64,000 bases of DNA from JAPWJZ01 sp966211335 (GTDB lineage: Bacteria > Pseudomonadota > Alphaproteobacteria > Micavibrionales > UBA2020), in assembly GCA_966211335.1 (NCBI GenBank), contig CBIHNF010000001.1:372001-436000 (forward strand), written 5' to 3'. The position numbers and the translations under genes are program-made. Shown piece by piece: positions 57,757-64,000 of the stretch (the first letter of the stretch is position 1; each line of letters opens with the position of its first letter). Below the pieces are notes generated by a model, which made no database searches, had not been told where the DNA came from, and saw nothing but the letters and a program-made list of their open reading frames with translations.

Positions 57757-57861
57757 TTACATTTTCGGGCGATAGCAGGGGCAGATGTCCTGCAGGCGCG
57801 GCGCGGGCTTTGCCGCGGGCGCATCGGACTTTACGGCTTTGTTATTAAAGGTGTTGGTCAT
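57757..57861 (-). CDS. small CPCY-motif protein, 34 residues
   Basis: ATG at 57861 with a perfect GGAGGC ribosome site opens 34 codons. Short, with a Ala/Pro/Lys-rich linker and LQDICPCYRPKM at the end. The close CxC pair may bind a metal or a partner. It lies 38 bases ahead of the DUF2878 start and after the RNA terminator at 57955. No family known. Confidence 0.55.
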   Translation of the reverse strand: MTNTFNNKAVKSDAPAAKPAPRLQDICPCYRPKM

Positions 57862-57927
57862 GATTGCCTCCGTTGGTTGCAGTCGGAGGGCTATTCGGAG
57901 GAGGAACGCTTAAGGTTACACCCACAA

Positions 57928-58118
57928 AAACAAAGCCCCGCTTACAAGGCGGGGCCAGTTTTAACTAGTCTTTTTGTAGTAAAAGTTAGTTGGTAGTACC
58001 CTCTCTCTTGCCGAGAGTTTATGGTTGAGCCCTTTTTTTGCTTTTAGGCGGGCTGTAGATTGATGGTGCTCGTGGTAGTTATGAGCGGATTGAAACCCCC
58101 GGCTCAACGCATTTAAGC
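57928..58118 (-). ncRNA. candidate structured small RNA, about 190 nt
   Basis: A promoter (58153-58125) and a Rho-independent terminator (57955-57935) bracket about 190 bases without a credible coding frame. Pairings visible in the transcript: GCGGGC near the 5' end with GCCCGC at about 100 bases; TTGAGCC with GGCTCAA further on, interleaved so that both together form a pseudoknot; CTCTC-GGCAA-GAGAG as a stable hairpin; and GAGCGG with CCGCTC as an alternative to the first. This suggests a folded RNA or a switch. It does not match tmRNA, SRP, RNase P or 6S by features I can check. Confidence 0.6.
57935..57955 (-). terminator. Rho-independent terminator of the ncRNA
   Basis: GCCCCGC (57935-57941) pairs perfectly with GCGGGGC (57949-57955), loop 7 bases, followed leftward by TTTGTTTTTG. 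Confidence 0.85.
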
Positions 58119-58124
58119 CCGCTC

Positions 58125-58153
58125 TATATATGCTGCAGCGCAATGGAACGCAA
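58125..58153 (-). promoter_or_regulatory. promoter of the ncRNA
   Basis: Leftward -35 TTGCGT (58153-58148), 17-base spacer, -10 TATATA (58130-58125). The start would be about 58118, at AGCGGGC. Confidence 0.65.
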
Positions 58154-58378
58154 GGGGTTTTTTCCCATAAGTTTAAAATTATCCAATAAAACGCAACTTC
58201 GCAAGCTTGCTGCGCCGGCCTTCAAGACCTTGTAATTTTATTACTTAAGCCTGCCGCAAGGCTTCGGGTGCTATACTGGAAACAGAGTTCTTTTCAGGGC
58301 GCCTCGATTCCCTGTGAGGGATTCATAAAGCCTCGCCACCGCTGCCGCGTCACTACTTTCTGATGCGTCATAACATCG

Positions 58379-58407
58379 TTGACAAAAATTAAAAATATCA
58401 GTAGTTT
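58379..58407 (+). promoter_or_regulatory. candidate promoter of rpmJ
   Basis: The perfect -35 box TTGACA (58379-58384), 17 A/T-rich bases, then TAGTTT (58402-58407). The -10 box is weak. Confidence 0.5.
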
Positions 58408-58474
58408 GCCTTGCTTCATTAAGGGGCTTGGCCCCCGCATGGCCAACTGTTTGAAAAGTATTGGAATCGATATC

Positions 58475-58612
58475 ATGAAAAAGACATCGTCTTTGAAATC
58501 CCTGAAGACCCGCGACAAGAACAACAAGGTTGTCCGTCGCCGCGATGGCAAAGGCAAAATGCGCCTTTACGTCATCAACAAAGAAAACCCGCGCATGAAG
58601 GCCAAGCAGTAA
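58475..58612 (+). CDS. rpmJ: 50S ribosomal protein L36, type B (cysteine-free)
   Basis: 45 residues, MKKTSSLKSLKTRD at the start, NKVVRRRDGKGKMRLYVINKENPRMKAKQ at the end. The type-B L36 pattern SSLKSxKTR...VVRRR...YVINKENPR is clear. The zinc-ribbon cysteines of type-A L36 are absent, so this paralogue works without zinc. It is a few residues longer than usual because of KGKMR. A 23S rRNA-binding protein of the large subunit. Confidence 0.93.
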   Translation: MKKTSSLKSLKTRDKNNKVVRRRDGKGKMRLYVINKENPRMKAKQ

Positions 58613-58666
58613 TTTCGGCCATCCCGTCTGTTCCGCTTTAATTTCGGCGAATAAGAAAGACCAGCG

Positions 58667-59707
58667 ATGTTTTCGAAGCTACTTGGATTGATGTCCGCCG
58701 ACATGGCTATCGACCTCGGCACAGCAAATACACTCGTGTATGTGCGCGGGCAGGGCATTGTCCTCAATGAACCCTCCGTCGTCGCCATGGAATACATCGA
58801 AGGCCGCAAGCGCCCGCGCGCTGTGGGCGAAGATGCGAAGATGATGCTGGGCAGAACGCCCGGCCACATCATGGCCATCCGCCCGCTTCGCGACGGCGTC
58901 ATCGCCGACTTTGAAGCTGCGGAATTCATGATCAAGTACTTCATCTCTAAGGTCCACAACCGCCGCAGCTTTGCTTCGCCCCGCATGGTTATTTGCGTGC
59001 CCTCCGGCTCCACCGCCGTTGAGCGCCGCGCCATTCAGGAATCGGCAGAATCCGCCGGCGCGCGCGACGTGAAACTGATTGAAGAACCCATGGCCGCCGC
59101 GATTGGCGCCGGGCTTCCCGTGACGGAGCCCACCGGCTCCATGGTCGTCGACATCGGCGGCGGCACGACGGAAGTTGCCGTCATCTCCTTGGGCGGCATC
59201 GTCTACGCCCGCTCCGTCCGCGTCGGCGGCGACAAGATGGATGATGCGATCATCAACTACATCCGTAGAACCCACAACCTGCTCATCGGCGAATCCACTG
59301 CCGAGCGCATCAAGAAAGAAATCGGCTCCGCCTGCCCGCCCGAAGACGGCGAAGGCCGCCTGATGGAAATCAAAGGCCGCGACCTCATGAACGGCGTGCC
59401 GAAAGAACTCGTCATTTCCGAACGTCAGATCGCGGAAGCACTGGCCGAACCCGTCGGCGCGATCATTGACGCCGTGAAGGGCGCGCTGGAACACACCGCC
59501 CCCGAACTCGCGGCGGATATCGTCGACCGCGGCATCGTCATGACTGGCGGCGGCTCTCTCCTCTCGAATCTGGATTACGTCCTCCGCTATGCCACCGGCC
59601 TTGCCGTGATGGTGGCGGATGACCCCCTGTCCTGCGTCGCCCTCGGCTCCGGCCAGGCGCTCGAGAATATGGCCAAGCTCAAGGGCGTGCTGACGTCGAT
59701 GTACTAA
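58667..59707 (+). CDS. mreB: rod-shape determining actin homologue MreB
   Basis: 346 residues, full length. MFSKLLGLMSADMAIDLGTANTLVYV holds the phosphate-1 motif (AIDLGTANT), then RPLRDGVIADFEA, VVDIGGGTTEVAVISLGG and VMTGGGSLLSNLD. MreB filaments run along the membrane and direct lateral wall synthesis with MreCD and PBP2. First gene of the mre run; mreC has two promoters of its own after it. Confidence 0.97.
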   Translation: MFSKLLGLMSADMAIDLGTANTLVYVRGQGIVLNEPSVVAMEYIEGRKRPRAVGEDAKMMLGRTPGHIMAIRPLRDGVIADFEAAEFMIKYFISKVHNRRSFASPRMVICVPSGSTAVERRAIQESAESAGARDVKLIEEPMAAAIGAGLPVTEPTGSMVVDIGGGTTEVAVISLGGIVYARSVRVGGDKMDDAIINYIRRTHNLLIGESTAERIKKEIGSACPPEDGEGRLMEIKGRDLMNGVPKELVISERQIAEALAEPVGAIIDAVKGALEHTAPELAADIVDRGIVMTGGGSLLSNLDYVLRYATGLAVMVADDPLSCVALGSGQALENMAKLKGVLTSMY

Positions 59708-59785
59708 ACATCGAAGCCTTTTCCGCCTTCGCCTTGAATTATTTCATAATATCGTAATTATATGGCCGGGACAGCCTATCCCGCC

Positions 59786-59814
59786 TTGACACGCCGCGCC
59801 CAAAAATCGATAAA
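59786..59814 (+). promoter_or_regulatory. promoter 1 upstream of mreC
   Basis: TTGACA (59786-59791), 17 bases, GATAAA (59809-59814), in the 200-base gap after mreB. Confidence 0.6.
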
Positions 59815-59843
59815 GGTTTCAGTACCTTGGCTCGAACTTCGTT

Positions 59844-59873
59844 TTGCAATTATTAATGTATTCTTGTTATAAT
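59844..59873 (+). promoter_or_regulatory. promoter 2 upstream of mreC
   Basis: TTGCAA (59844-59849), 18 bases, then the perfect -10 TATAAT (59868-59873), 35 bases ahead of the proposed mreC start, so mreCD can be expressed apart from mreB. Confidence 0.65.
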
Positions 59874-59907
59874 CGATAACAGGTTAATTCTCCGACTGGA
59901 GTGGCGC

Positions 59908-60804
59908 TTGTCTTCCCGCAGACCGCATAAATCAGTCCTCCAATCCATCCCCATGCGCACCATTACAACGCGGGTTACACCGGCTGTGCTGGTACTCGTG
60001 GCGATCACGCTGATGGTCTTCCACCGCGCCGATATGCTGCCCGTCGAATCCATGCGCCTCGCGCTGACGGATAAAATGGCGCCCGTCATGGCCGCCGTCT
60101 CGCGCCCCTTCGTCGCGCTGACAGATTCCTTTGATGGCGTGGCGACGCTTCGCCAGCTGCGCGCGGAAAATATCCGCCTCCGCGAAGAAAATGCCAAGCT
60201 CCAGCAATGGTATGAATCAGCCCTGAAATTCCAGGCGGAAAACCAGTCCTTCCGCGACCTGCTGAACGTGAAGGCAGACGCCAGCCTGCACTATGTCACC
60301 ACACGCGTGGTCTCCGACCCCGGCGGTTCTTTCGTGAAATCGGTGCTGCTGCCGGTCGGCCTTGAAGACGGTGTTGCCAAGGGCAACGCGGTCATGTCTG
60401 GCCACGGTCTTATCGGCCGCGTGACGGAAGCGGGCACGCGCTCTTCCCGCGTCCTCCTCGTCTCGGATTTAAACTCCCATATTCCCGTGATCATCCAGAA
60501 CACGCGCACCAAGGCGATTCTGGCCGGCAAGAATATGGATTTGCTGAAGCTCGAGCGCCTGCCGATTGATAGCGGCCTCTCCGTCGGCCAGCGCATCGTC
60601 ACGTCGGGTGACGGCGGCCAGCTGCCGCCGGATATCCCGCTCGGCACCATCGTTGAAGTCGGCAAAGACGGCATTTTTGTGAAGCCTCTCGCGGATATTT
60701 CGAAAGTGACCTACGTGCAGGTCATTAACGCGGATGCCGACCAGAGCCTTTCGACCGGCGAAATTTCCACCCCCCAAAGCAACATGCCCCCCAAGCGGAA
60801 ATAA
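59908..60804 (+). CDS. mreC: cell-shape protein MreC
   Basis: 298 residues from TTG at 59908 with GGAG close ahead; an ATG at 59953 would shorten it by 15. One membrane segment (PAVLVLVAITLMVFHRADML), then the coiled-coil (LRQLRAENIRLREENAKLQQW) and the beta-barrel part with GHGLIGRVTEAGTRSSRVLLVSD and PLGTIVEVGKDGIFVKPLADI. MreC links MreB to the periplasmic PBP2. Its stop overlaps the mreD start. Confidence 0.93.
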   Translation: MSSRRPHKSVLQSIPMRTITTRVTPAVLVLVAITLMVFHRADMLPVESMRLALTDKMAPVMAAVSRPFVALTDSFDGVATLRQLRAENIRLREENAKLQQWYESALKFQAENQSFRDLLNVKADASLHYVTTRVVSDPGGSFVKSVLLPVGLEDGVAKGNAVMSGHGLIGRVTEAGTRSSRVLLVSDLNSHIPVIIQNTRTKAILAGKNMDLLKLERLPIDSGLSVGQRIVTSGDGGQLPPDIPLGTIVEVGKDGIFVKPLADISKVTYVQVINADADQSLSTGEISTPQSNMPPKRK

Positions 60805-61343
60805 TGATGGCCTTCCGCTCCAACGACGGCTGGCAGGAGTCGGTCTTCGGCGCCCTTGGCCGCGCGGCGGCAACTTTCCTCGTCCTCTTCCTGCTACTCG
60901 TGCTCTCCGTCTTCCCGTTTAAAATCGGCCACGTCGGTGAAATCCGCCCGTCGTTTGTGCTCATGGCGATTTACTACTGGGCCATCATGCGCCCCTCGAC
61001 GCTGCCGCCCATGGCGGCCTTTTTCGTCGGCATCGCCTTTGACCTCATGGCGGGCTTCCCGCTGGGCCTCAACGCGCTGACACTCGTCGTCGCACAATGG
61101 GTCACGCGCACGCAGCGCAAGTTTTTGCTGGGCCAGCCCTTCGCCGTCATCTGGATGGGCCTCATGCTCGTCGCCCTCGGCTCCGGCCTGTTGCAATGGG
61201 CGCTCTATTCCCTCTTCATCTGGGATTTCGAATTCACCTCCATCCGCGCCATGCTCATGAGCGTCGTCATGACCGCCGCCATCTTCCCACTCATCGTGTT
61301 GCCGCTCTCGGCCTTCAACAAGTCGATGGCGGAGAGGCTGTAA
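60804..61343 (+). CDS. mreD: rod-shape protein MreD
   Basis: 179 residues, five membrane segments, typical MreD. FVLMAIYYWAIMRPSTLPPMAAFFVGIAFDLMAG here as key parts (YYWAIMRPSTLP, GIAFDLMAGFPLGLNAL). ATG at 60804 overlaps the mreC stop; ATG at 60807 also possible. Complex partner of MreC in the inner membrane. Stop is 3 bases from the next gene. Confidence 0.9.
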   Translation: MMAFRSNDGWQESVFGALGRAAATFLVLFLLLVLSVFPFKIGHVGEIRPSFVLMAIYYWAIMRPSTLPPMAAFFVGIAFDLMAGFPLGLNALTLVVAQWVTRTQRKFLLGQPFAVIWMGLMLVALGSGLLQWALYSLFIWDFEFTSIRAMLMSVVMTAAIFPLIVLPLSAFNKSMAERL

Positions 61344-61346
61344 ACA

Positions 61347-61928
61347 ATGCTGGGCGAATTTATCCGCGTTATGAGAGTAGTTTCACTGCTTTCCCTGCTT
61401 GCGTTCGGAACGTTTCATTGCGCTTCCTCTGAAGCTGGAGAGCATCGGAATGTAACGCCTTTGGCCGCATATAGCCGCCTTGATGCTGCGGATATAGATG
61501 CCGCGATACCGGAGTTACTATCAATAAGCACCGGCGGAAAAGGCGAAAACTGCCCCGGATTGACCGCAAAAGAAAACAAAGAAAAACCAATTCAAAGAGA
61601 AGATAACGAAACTCTTTTTACCGAAAAGGGCTGGAGAGAATATAAGAAATTCGTCACAGACGAAAAAAGAAAGCTTGGAAAAAAGGGCGGAGAAATTGCT
61701 CTGGCTGCTGTGAAAGATAAAAATTTTCTCGACAAGAAAAATCAGAGAATTACTTATCATCTCTATGTTTCGTTAAACTCTTCTGCTTGTTTCAGCGAGA
61801 CGACAAGAAATTACGACTTATTTTTGGCTCTAAAGAAAATCAAAACCCAAAATAGAGTACAGGCTAAGATTGATGGTTGGACGGCGAAAGCTTCCTCGAA
61901 GGGGCTGCATTTGACTGTAACTTACTAA
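61347..61928 (+). CDS. AT-rich hypothetical protein between mreD and mrdA
   Basis: 193 residues from ATG at 61347, 3 bases after mreD; MRVVSLLSLLAFGTFHCA near residue 9 is a signal peptide with possible lipobox. The body is very Lys/Asn-rich (EKGWREYKKFVTDEKRKLGKK), and the gene is full of AAA, AAT and AGA codons, unlike the GC-rich genes on both sides. That contrast suggests transfer into the mre-mrd locus. Exported, unknown function. Confidence 0.7.
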   Translation: MLGEFIRVMRVVSLLSLLAFGTFHCASSEAGEHRNVTPLAAYSRLDAADIDAAIPELLSISTGGKGENCPGLTAKENKEKPIQREDNETLFTEKGWREYKKFVTDEKRKLGKKGGEIALAAVKDKNFLDKKNQRITYHLYVSLNSSACFSETTRNYDLFLALKKIKTQNRVQAKIDGWTAKASSKGLHLTVTY

Positions 61929-61970
61929 AAACGCCACAACTTCCTCTAAAATTTTATACGAGAAAAAATC

Positions 61971-62543
61971 ATGCGCCACATCCTCATCGCCATACTTTTA
62001 AGTCTTCTCTCCTCCACCGCCTTCGCCGCCATCACGCCGGTCGAGGAAAAGCCGCCGATGAAGGCTGTCACCTTTGAAGATGAGATCATGGCGGCCATGT
62101 ACAGCTATTGCCTGCCGGCGCTCTACGGCAAGCGGGATCCTGCGGGTGTTGCCATTGGCGAAAAGCTCGGCGAATTTCCGGCGGACAAAACCCTGCTGTT
62201 CGCGGCCAAGGGCGACCGCGTTTTCATGATCAACAGCGAACAGGGCAATATGGTCATGGTGGTGCCCAAAGCTGGCGGCTGCAGCATCCTCGCCCGTAAA
62301 ATTGATACCGCCTCCTTCTGGCGCTCGGCTTCCGGTTTCCTTGGCAAGGGCTCCCCCTTTACCTTCACCAAGGAAACCAAACTGGAGGACGGGCTGCAGA
62401 AGGAATACACCGCCGATGCCGACGGCGCGATTGTGCTGTTTGCGACAGCAAAGGATGATTTCAAGGAAACCGGCGTGCAGGCGACTTTGACCGCAGGTCG
62501 CGTCGCCCCCGCGCAGGCGGCACCCACAAAAGCGCCGAAATAA
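61971..62543 (+). CDS. exported hypothetical protein, 190 residues
   Basis: A Sec signal peptide MRHILIAILLSLLSSTAFAAI is followed by a soluble domain with MKAVTFEDEIMAAMYSYCLPALY, VMVVPKAGGCSILARKIDTAS and a late Ala/Pro-rich tail (APAQAAPTKAPK). Two cysteines may bridge. Periplasmic; no family recognised. Ordinary base composition, between the AT-rich orphan and mrdA. Confidence 0.7.
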   Translation: MRHILIAILLSLLSSTAFAAITPVEEKPPMKAVTFEDEIMAAMYSYCLPALYGKRDPAGVAIGEKLGEFPADKTLLFAAKGDRVFMINSEQGNMVMVVPKAGGCSILARKIDTASFWRSASGFLGKGSPFTFTKETKLEDGLQKEYTADADGAIVLFATAKDDFKETGVQATLTAGRVAPAQAAPTKAPK

Positions 62544-62590
62544 CGAGAAAAACCGCTGCAAATCTTATCCGCTCCCTGTAATATCCCCCC

Positions 62591-64000
62591 ATGAACCGGG
62601 ATATGGAGCGATATAAGGAATTTTCCCGCCGCACGCTCATCGTCGGCGCGGCGCAGCTGGGGGCTTTCGGCATCCTGGCGGCGCGCCTTGGCTATCTGCA
62701 GGTGGTCGAGCAGGAAAAATTCCAGACCCTCTCCGACAAGAACCGCATTTCCCTCCGCCTCATCCCCGCCGGCCGCGGCGAGATCATGGACCGCTTCGGC
62801 GTGCCGCTCGCCATCAACACCCAGAACTTCCGCGCTTTCGTGGTGCCGGAACAGGTCGAAAGCATCGAGGATACTTTAGAGCGTCTCTCGCGCATCATCC
62901 CCGTGACGGAGGAAGACAAGCAGGCCGTGCTGGTCGAAATAACACGGCACAAACCCTTCACACCCATCCTCGTCAAAGAAAATCTGACCTGGGAAGATAT
63001 GGCGATGGTGGAGCAGAACTTCCCCGACCTGCCGGGCGTTTCGACAGAAGAAGGCGAAATCCGTTCCTATCCGCTGGGGGATGCGACGGCGCATATCATC
63101 GGCTATGTCGGCCGCGTCTCGGAAGCGGAAATGACCGATGATCCGGTCATGAGCATCCCCGGCTTCCGCATCGGCAAAACCGGCGTTGAAAAGAAATTTG
63201 ATGCAACCCTCCGCGGTGTTGCGGGACAAATTCAGGCGGAGGTCAACGTCGTCGGCCGCGAGATCCGCGAACTGTCGCGCACGGATGCGAAGAAGGGTCA
63301 CCGCCTGACGCTGACGCTCGATGCCGATCTGCAGATGCAGGTGCAGGAAATGCTGGCGGCGCAACGCTCCGCCGCCGCCGTCGTCATGGATGCGCATTCG
63401 GGCGAAGTTTATGCGCTTTGCTCCTACCCGTCTTTCGACCCTAACTTGTTCAGCCGCGGCATTCCCGCCGATATTTGGGAAGGGCTGCTGGCGGATGAAA
63501 CCAACCCGCTCACCAACAAGGCGATTGCGGGGCAGTACCCGCCGGGCTCGACGTTTAAAATGGTGACGGCGCTCGCGGCACTTGACGCCGGCGTGTCCCC
63601 CGGCACGCATGTGTTCTGCCCTGGCTACTACATGCTCGGCAAAGATAAATTCCACTGCTGGCGGCCTGCGGGCCATGGCTCCGTCGGTTTCGAACAGGCG
63701 CTGATGCAATCCTGCGACTGCTTCTTCTATGAAATGGGCCACCGCATCGGTGTTGATGCCATCGCAAAAATGGCGCGGCGTCTGGGCCTCGGCGCGAAAA
63801 TGGATTTCGACGTGCCGGGCGAGGGGGAGGGGCTTATCCCCGACCGCGCGTGGAAGGTGAAACGGTTTAAAGAGTCATGGCAGCAGGGCGAAACGCTCAA
63901 CTCCGCCATCGGGCAGGGGCATACGCTGACAACACCCTTGCAGCTCGCCACCATGACGGCGCGTCTCGTGAACGGCGGCAAGGCGGTGAAACCTGTGCTC
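62591..64000 (+). CDS. mrdA: penicillin-binding protein 2, partial (3' end outside window)
   Basis: ATG at 62591; 470 codons stay open to the edge. The membrane anchor is RTLIVGAAQLGAFGILAARLG; the PBP dimer domain has PAGRGEIMDRFGVPLAINT, and GKTGVEKKFDATLRGVAG follows. The transpeptidase SxxK is GSTFKM with Ser320; SCDCFFYEMG is the SxN region and the KTG part lies outside. PBP2 makes the lateral wall with RodA, fitting mreBCD upstream. rodA is expected just to the right. Confidence 0.94.
   Translation, partial: MNRDMERYKEFSRRTLIVGAAQLGAFGILAARLGYLQVVEQEKFQTLSDKNRISLRLIPAGRGEIMDRFGVPLAINTQNFRAFVVPEQVESIEDTLERLSRIIPVTEEDKQAVLVEITRHKPFTPILVKENLTWEDMAMVEQNFPDLPGVSTEEGEIRSYPLGDATAHIIGYVGRVSEAEMTDDPVMSIPGFRIGKTGVEKKFDATLRGVAGQIQAEVNVVGREIRELSRTDAKKGHRLTLTLDADLQMQVQEMLAAQRSAAAVVMDAHSGEVYALCSYPSFDPNLFSRGIPADIWEGLLADETNPLTNKAIAGQYPPGSTFKMVTALAALDAGVSPGTHVFCPGYYMLGKDKFHCWRPAGHGSVGFEQALMQSCDCFFYEMGHRIGVDAIAKMARRLGLGAKMDFDVPGEGEGLIPDRAWKVKRFKESWQQGETLNSAIGQGHTLTTPLQLATMTARLVNGGKAVKPVL

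Larger units (their letters stand above)
57862..58474. other. 613-base gene-free region with a small RNA and the rpmJ promoter
   Basis: Between the 34-residue gene and rpmJ. It contains the leftward ncRNA candidate (57928-58118) with its promoter (58125-58153), the AT-rich piece 58160-58190, and a candidate rpmJ promoter (58379-58407). Nothing else is recognised in 58190-58370. Confidence 0.6.

Noticed and set aside
57928..58118. tmRNA (permuted), SRP RNA, 6S RNA or RNase P for the small RNA
   Set aside because: No tag-peptide codons ending in LAA, no T-loop/acceptor pair, no GGAA-tetraloop signature of SRP and no P4 core are visible. It is kept as an unassigned RNA.
57961..58143. A 60-codon leftward frame in the ncRNA region
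   Set aside because: Its start lies inside the promoter region, there is no ribosome site, and its composition is unlike neighbouring genes.
1..64000. CRISPR arrays, insertion sequences, tRNA or rRNA genes, prophage
   Set aside because: No regular direct repeats, transposase-like products, terminal inverted repeats with target duplications, cloverleaf sequences or phage structural genes were recognised.

Overview
The window is chromosomal DNA of an alphaproteobacterium, GC-rich and densely coding. The evidence is the combination of a hemE-adjacent replication origin, the hemE-hemH-hemJ-rho run, mnmG-rsmG with parA-parB, the ispH-thrB-rnhA run, the DUF3576-leuS-lptE-holA run, Rhodobacter-type porins and mreBCD-mrdA. 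GANTC sites crowd the candidate origin, which fits CcrM-type methylation control. The exact lineage cannot be fixed from sequence alone; a Rhodospirillales- or Micavibrio-like lineage is only a guess.

Layout. 0-3.8 kb, minus strand: end of a small membrane protein, an SDR oxidoreductase, a 55-residue protein, ispA, xseB, gmhA and a lipoprotein. 3.8-7.5 kb, plus strand: ispH, a hypothetical gene, thrB and rnhA. 7.4-15.2 kb, minus strand: PBP1A, a thiolase, and two related porins flanking a TPR-sulfotransferase. 15.6-20.5 kb, plus strand: DUF3576 lipoprotein, leuS, lptE, holA. 20.6-23.1 kb: small exported proteins and a HELRH putative metallopeptidase. 23.3-30 kb: parB, parA, parS sites, four plus-strand genes of unknown role, then rsmG and mnmG. 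30-41.6 kb: rhomboid protease, adenosine deaminase-like enzyme, second thiolase, prmA, Sel1 protein, SET protein, a tandem pair of degenerate relatives of the HELRH protein, and an APH-fold kinase.

41.64-42.05 kb is a strong oriC candidate: two perfect DnaA boxes, several near-matches, eight GANTC sites in 253 bp, and an AT-rich stretch next to hemE. Gene orientation fits this. To the right most core genes (hemE, hemH, hemJ, rho, mnmE, guaC, mreBCD, mrdA) read rightward; to the left many (parAB, rsmG, mnmG) read leftward. The parS sites lie about 16 kb to the left, a normal distance for origin segregation.

42.1-64 kb: haem synthesis operon, rho, small membrane proteins, an octuple-CxxC membrane protein, dienelactone hydrolase, a DUF255 protein, a 2Fe-2S thioredoxin-like ferredoxin, mnmE, a duplicated gene pair, guaC, a DUF2878 membrane protein, an apparent independent structured small RNA at 58 kb, a cysteine-free L36, and the rod-shape locus mreB-mreC-mreD interrupted by an AT-rich orphan before mrdA, which runs off the right end.

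The points most worth following are the origin with its GANTC cluster, the promoter-to-terminator RNA at 57.93-58.12 kb, the three-member HELRH family in which two members have lost the zinc motif, and a C-terminal tail (KTVRFK-P type) shared by unrelated small proteins. No CRISPR array, insertion sequence, rRNA or tRNA gene was recognised.
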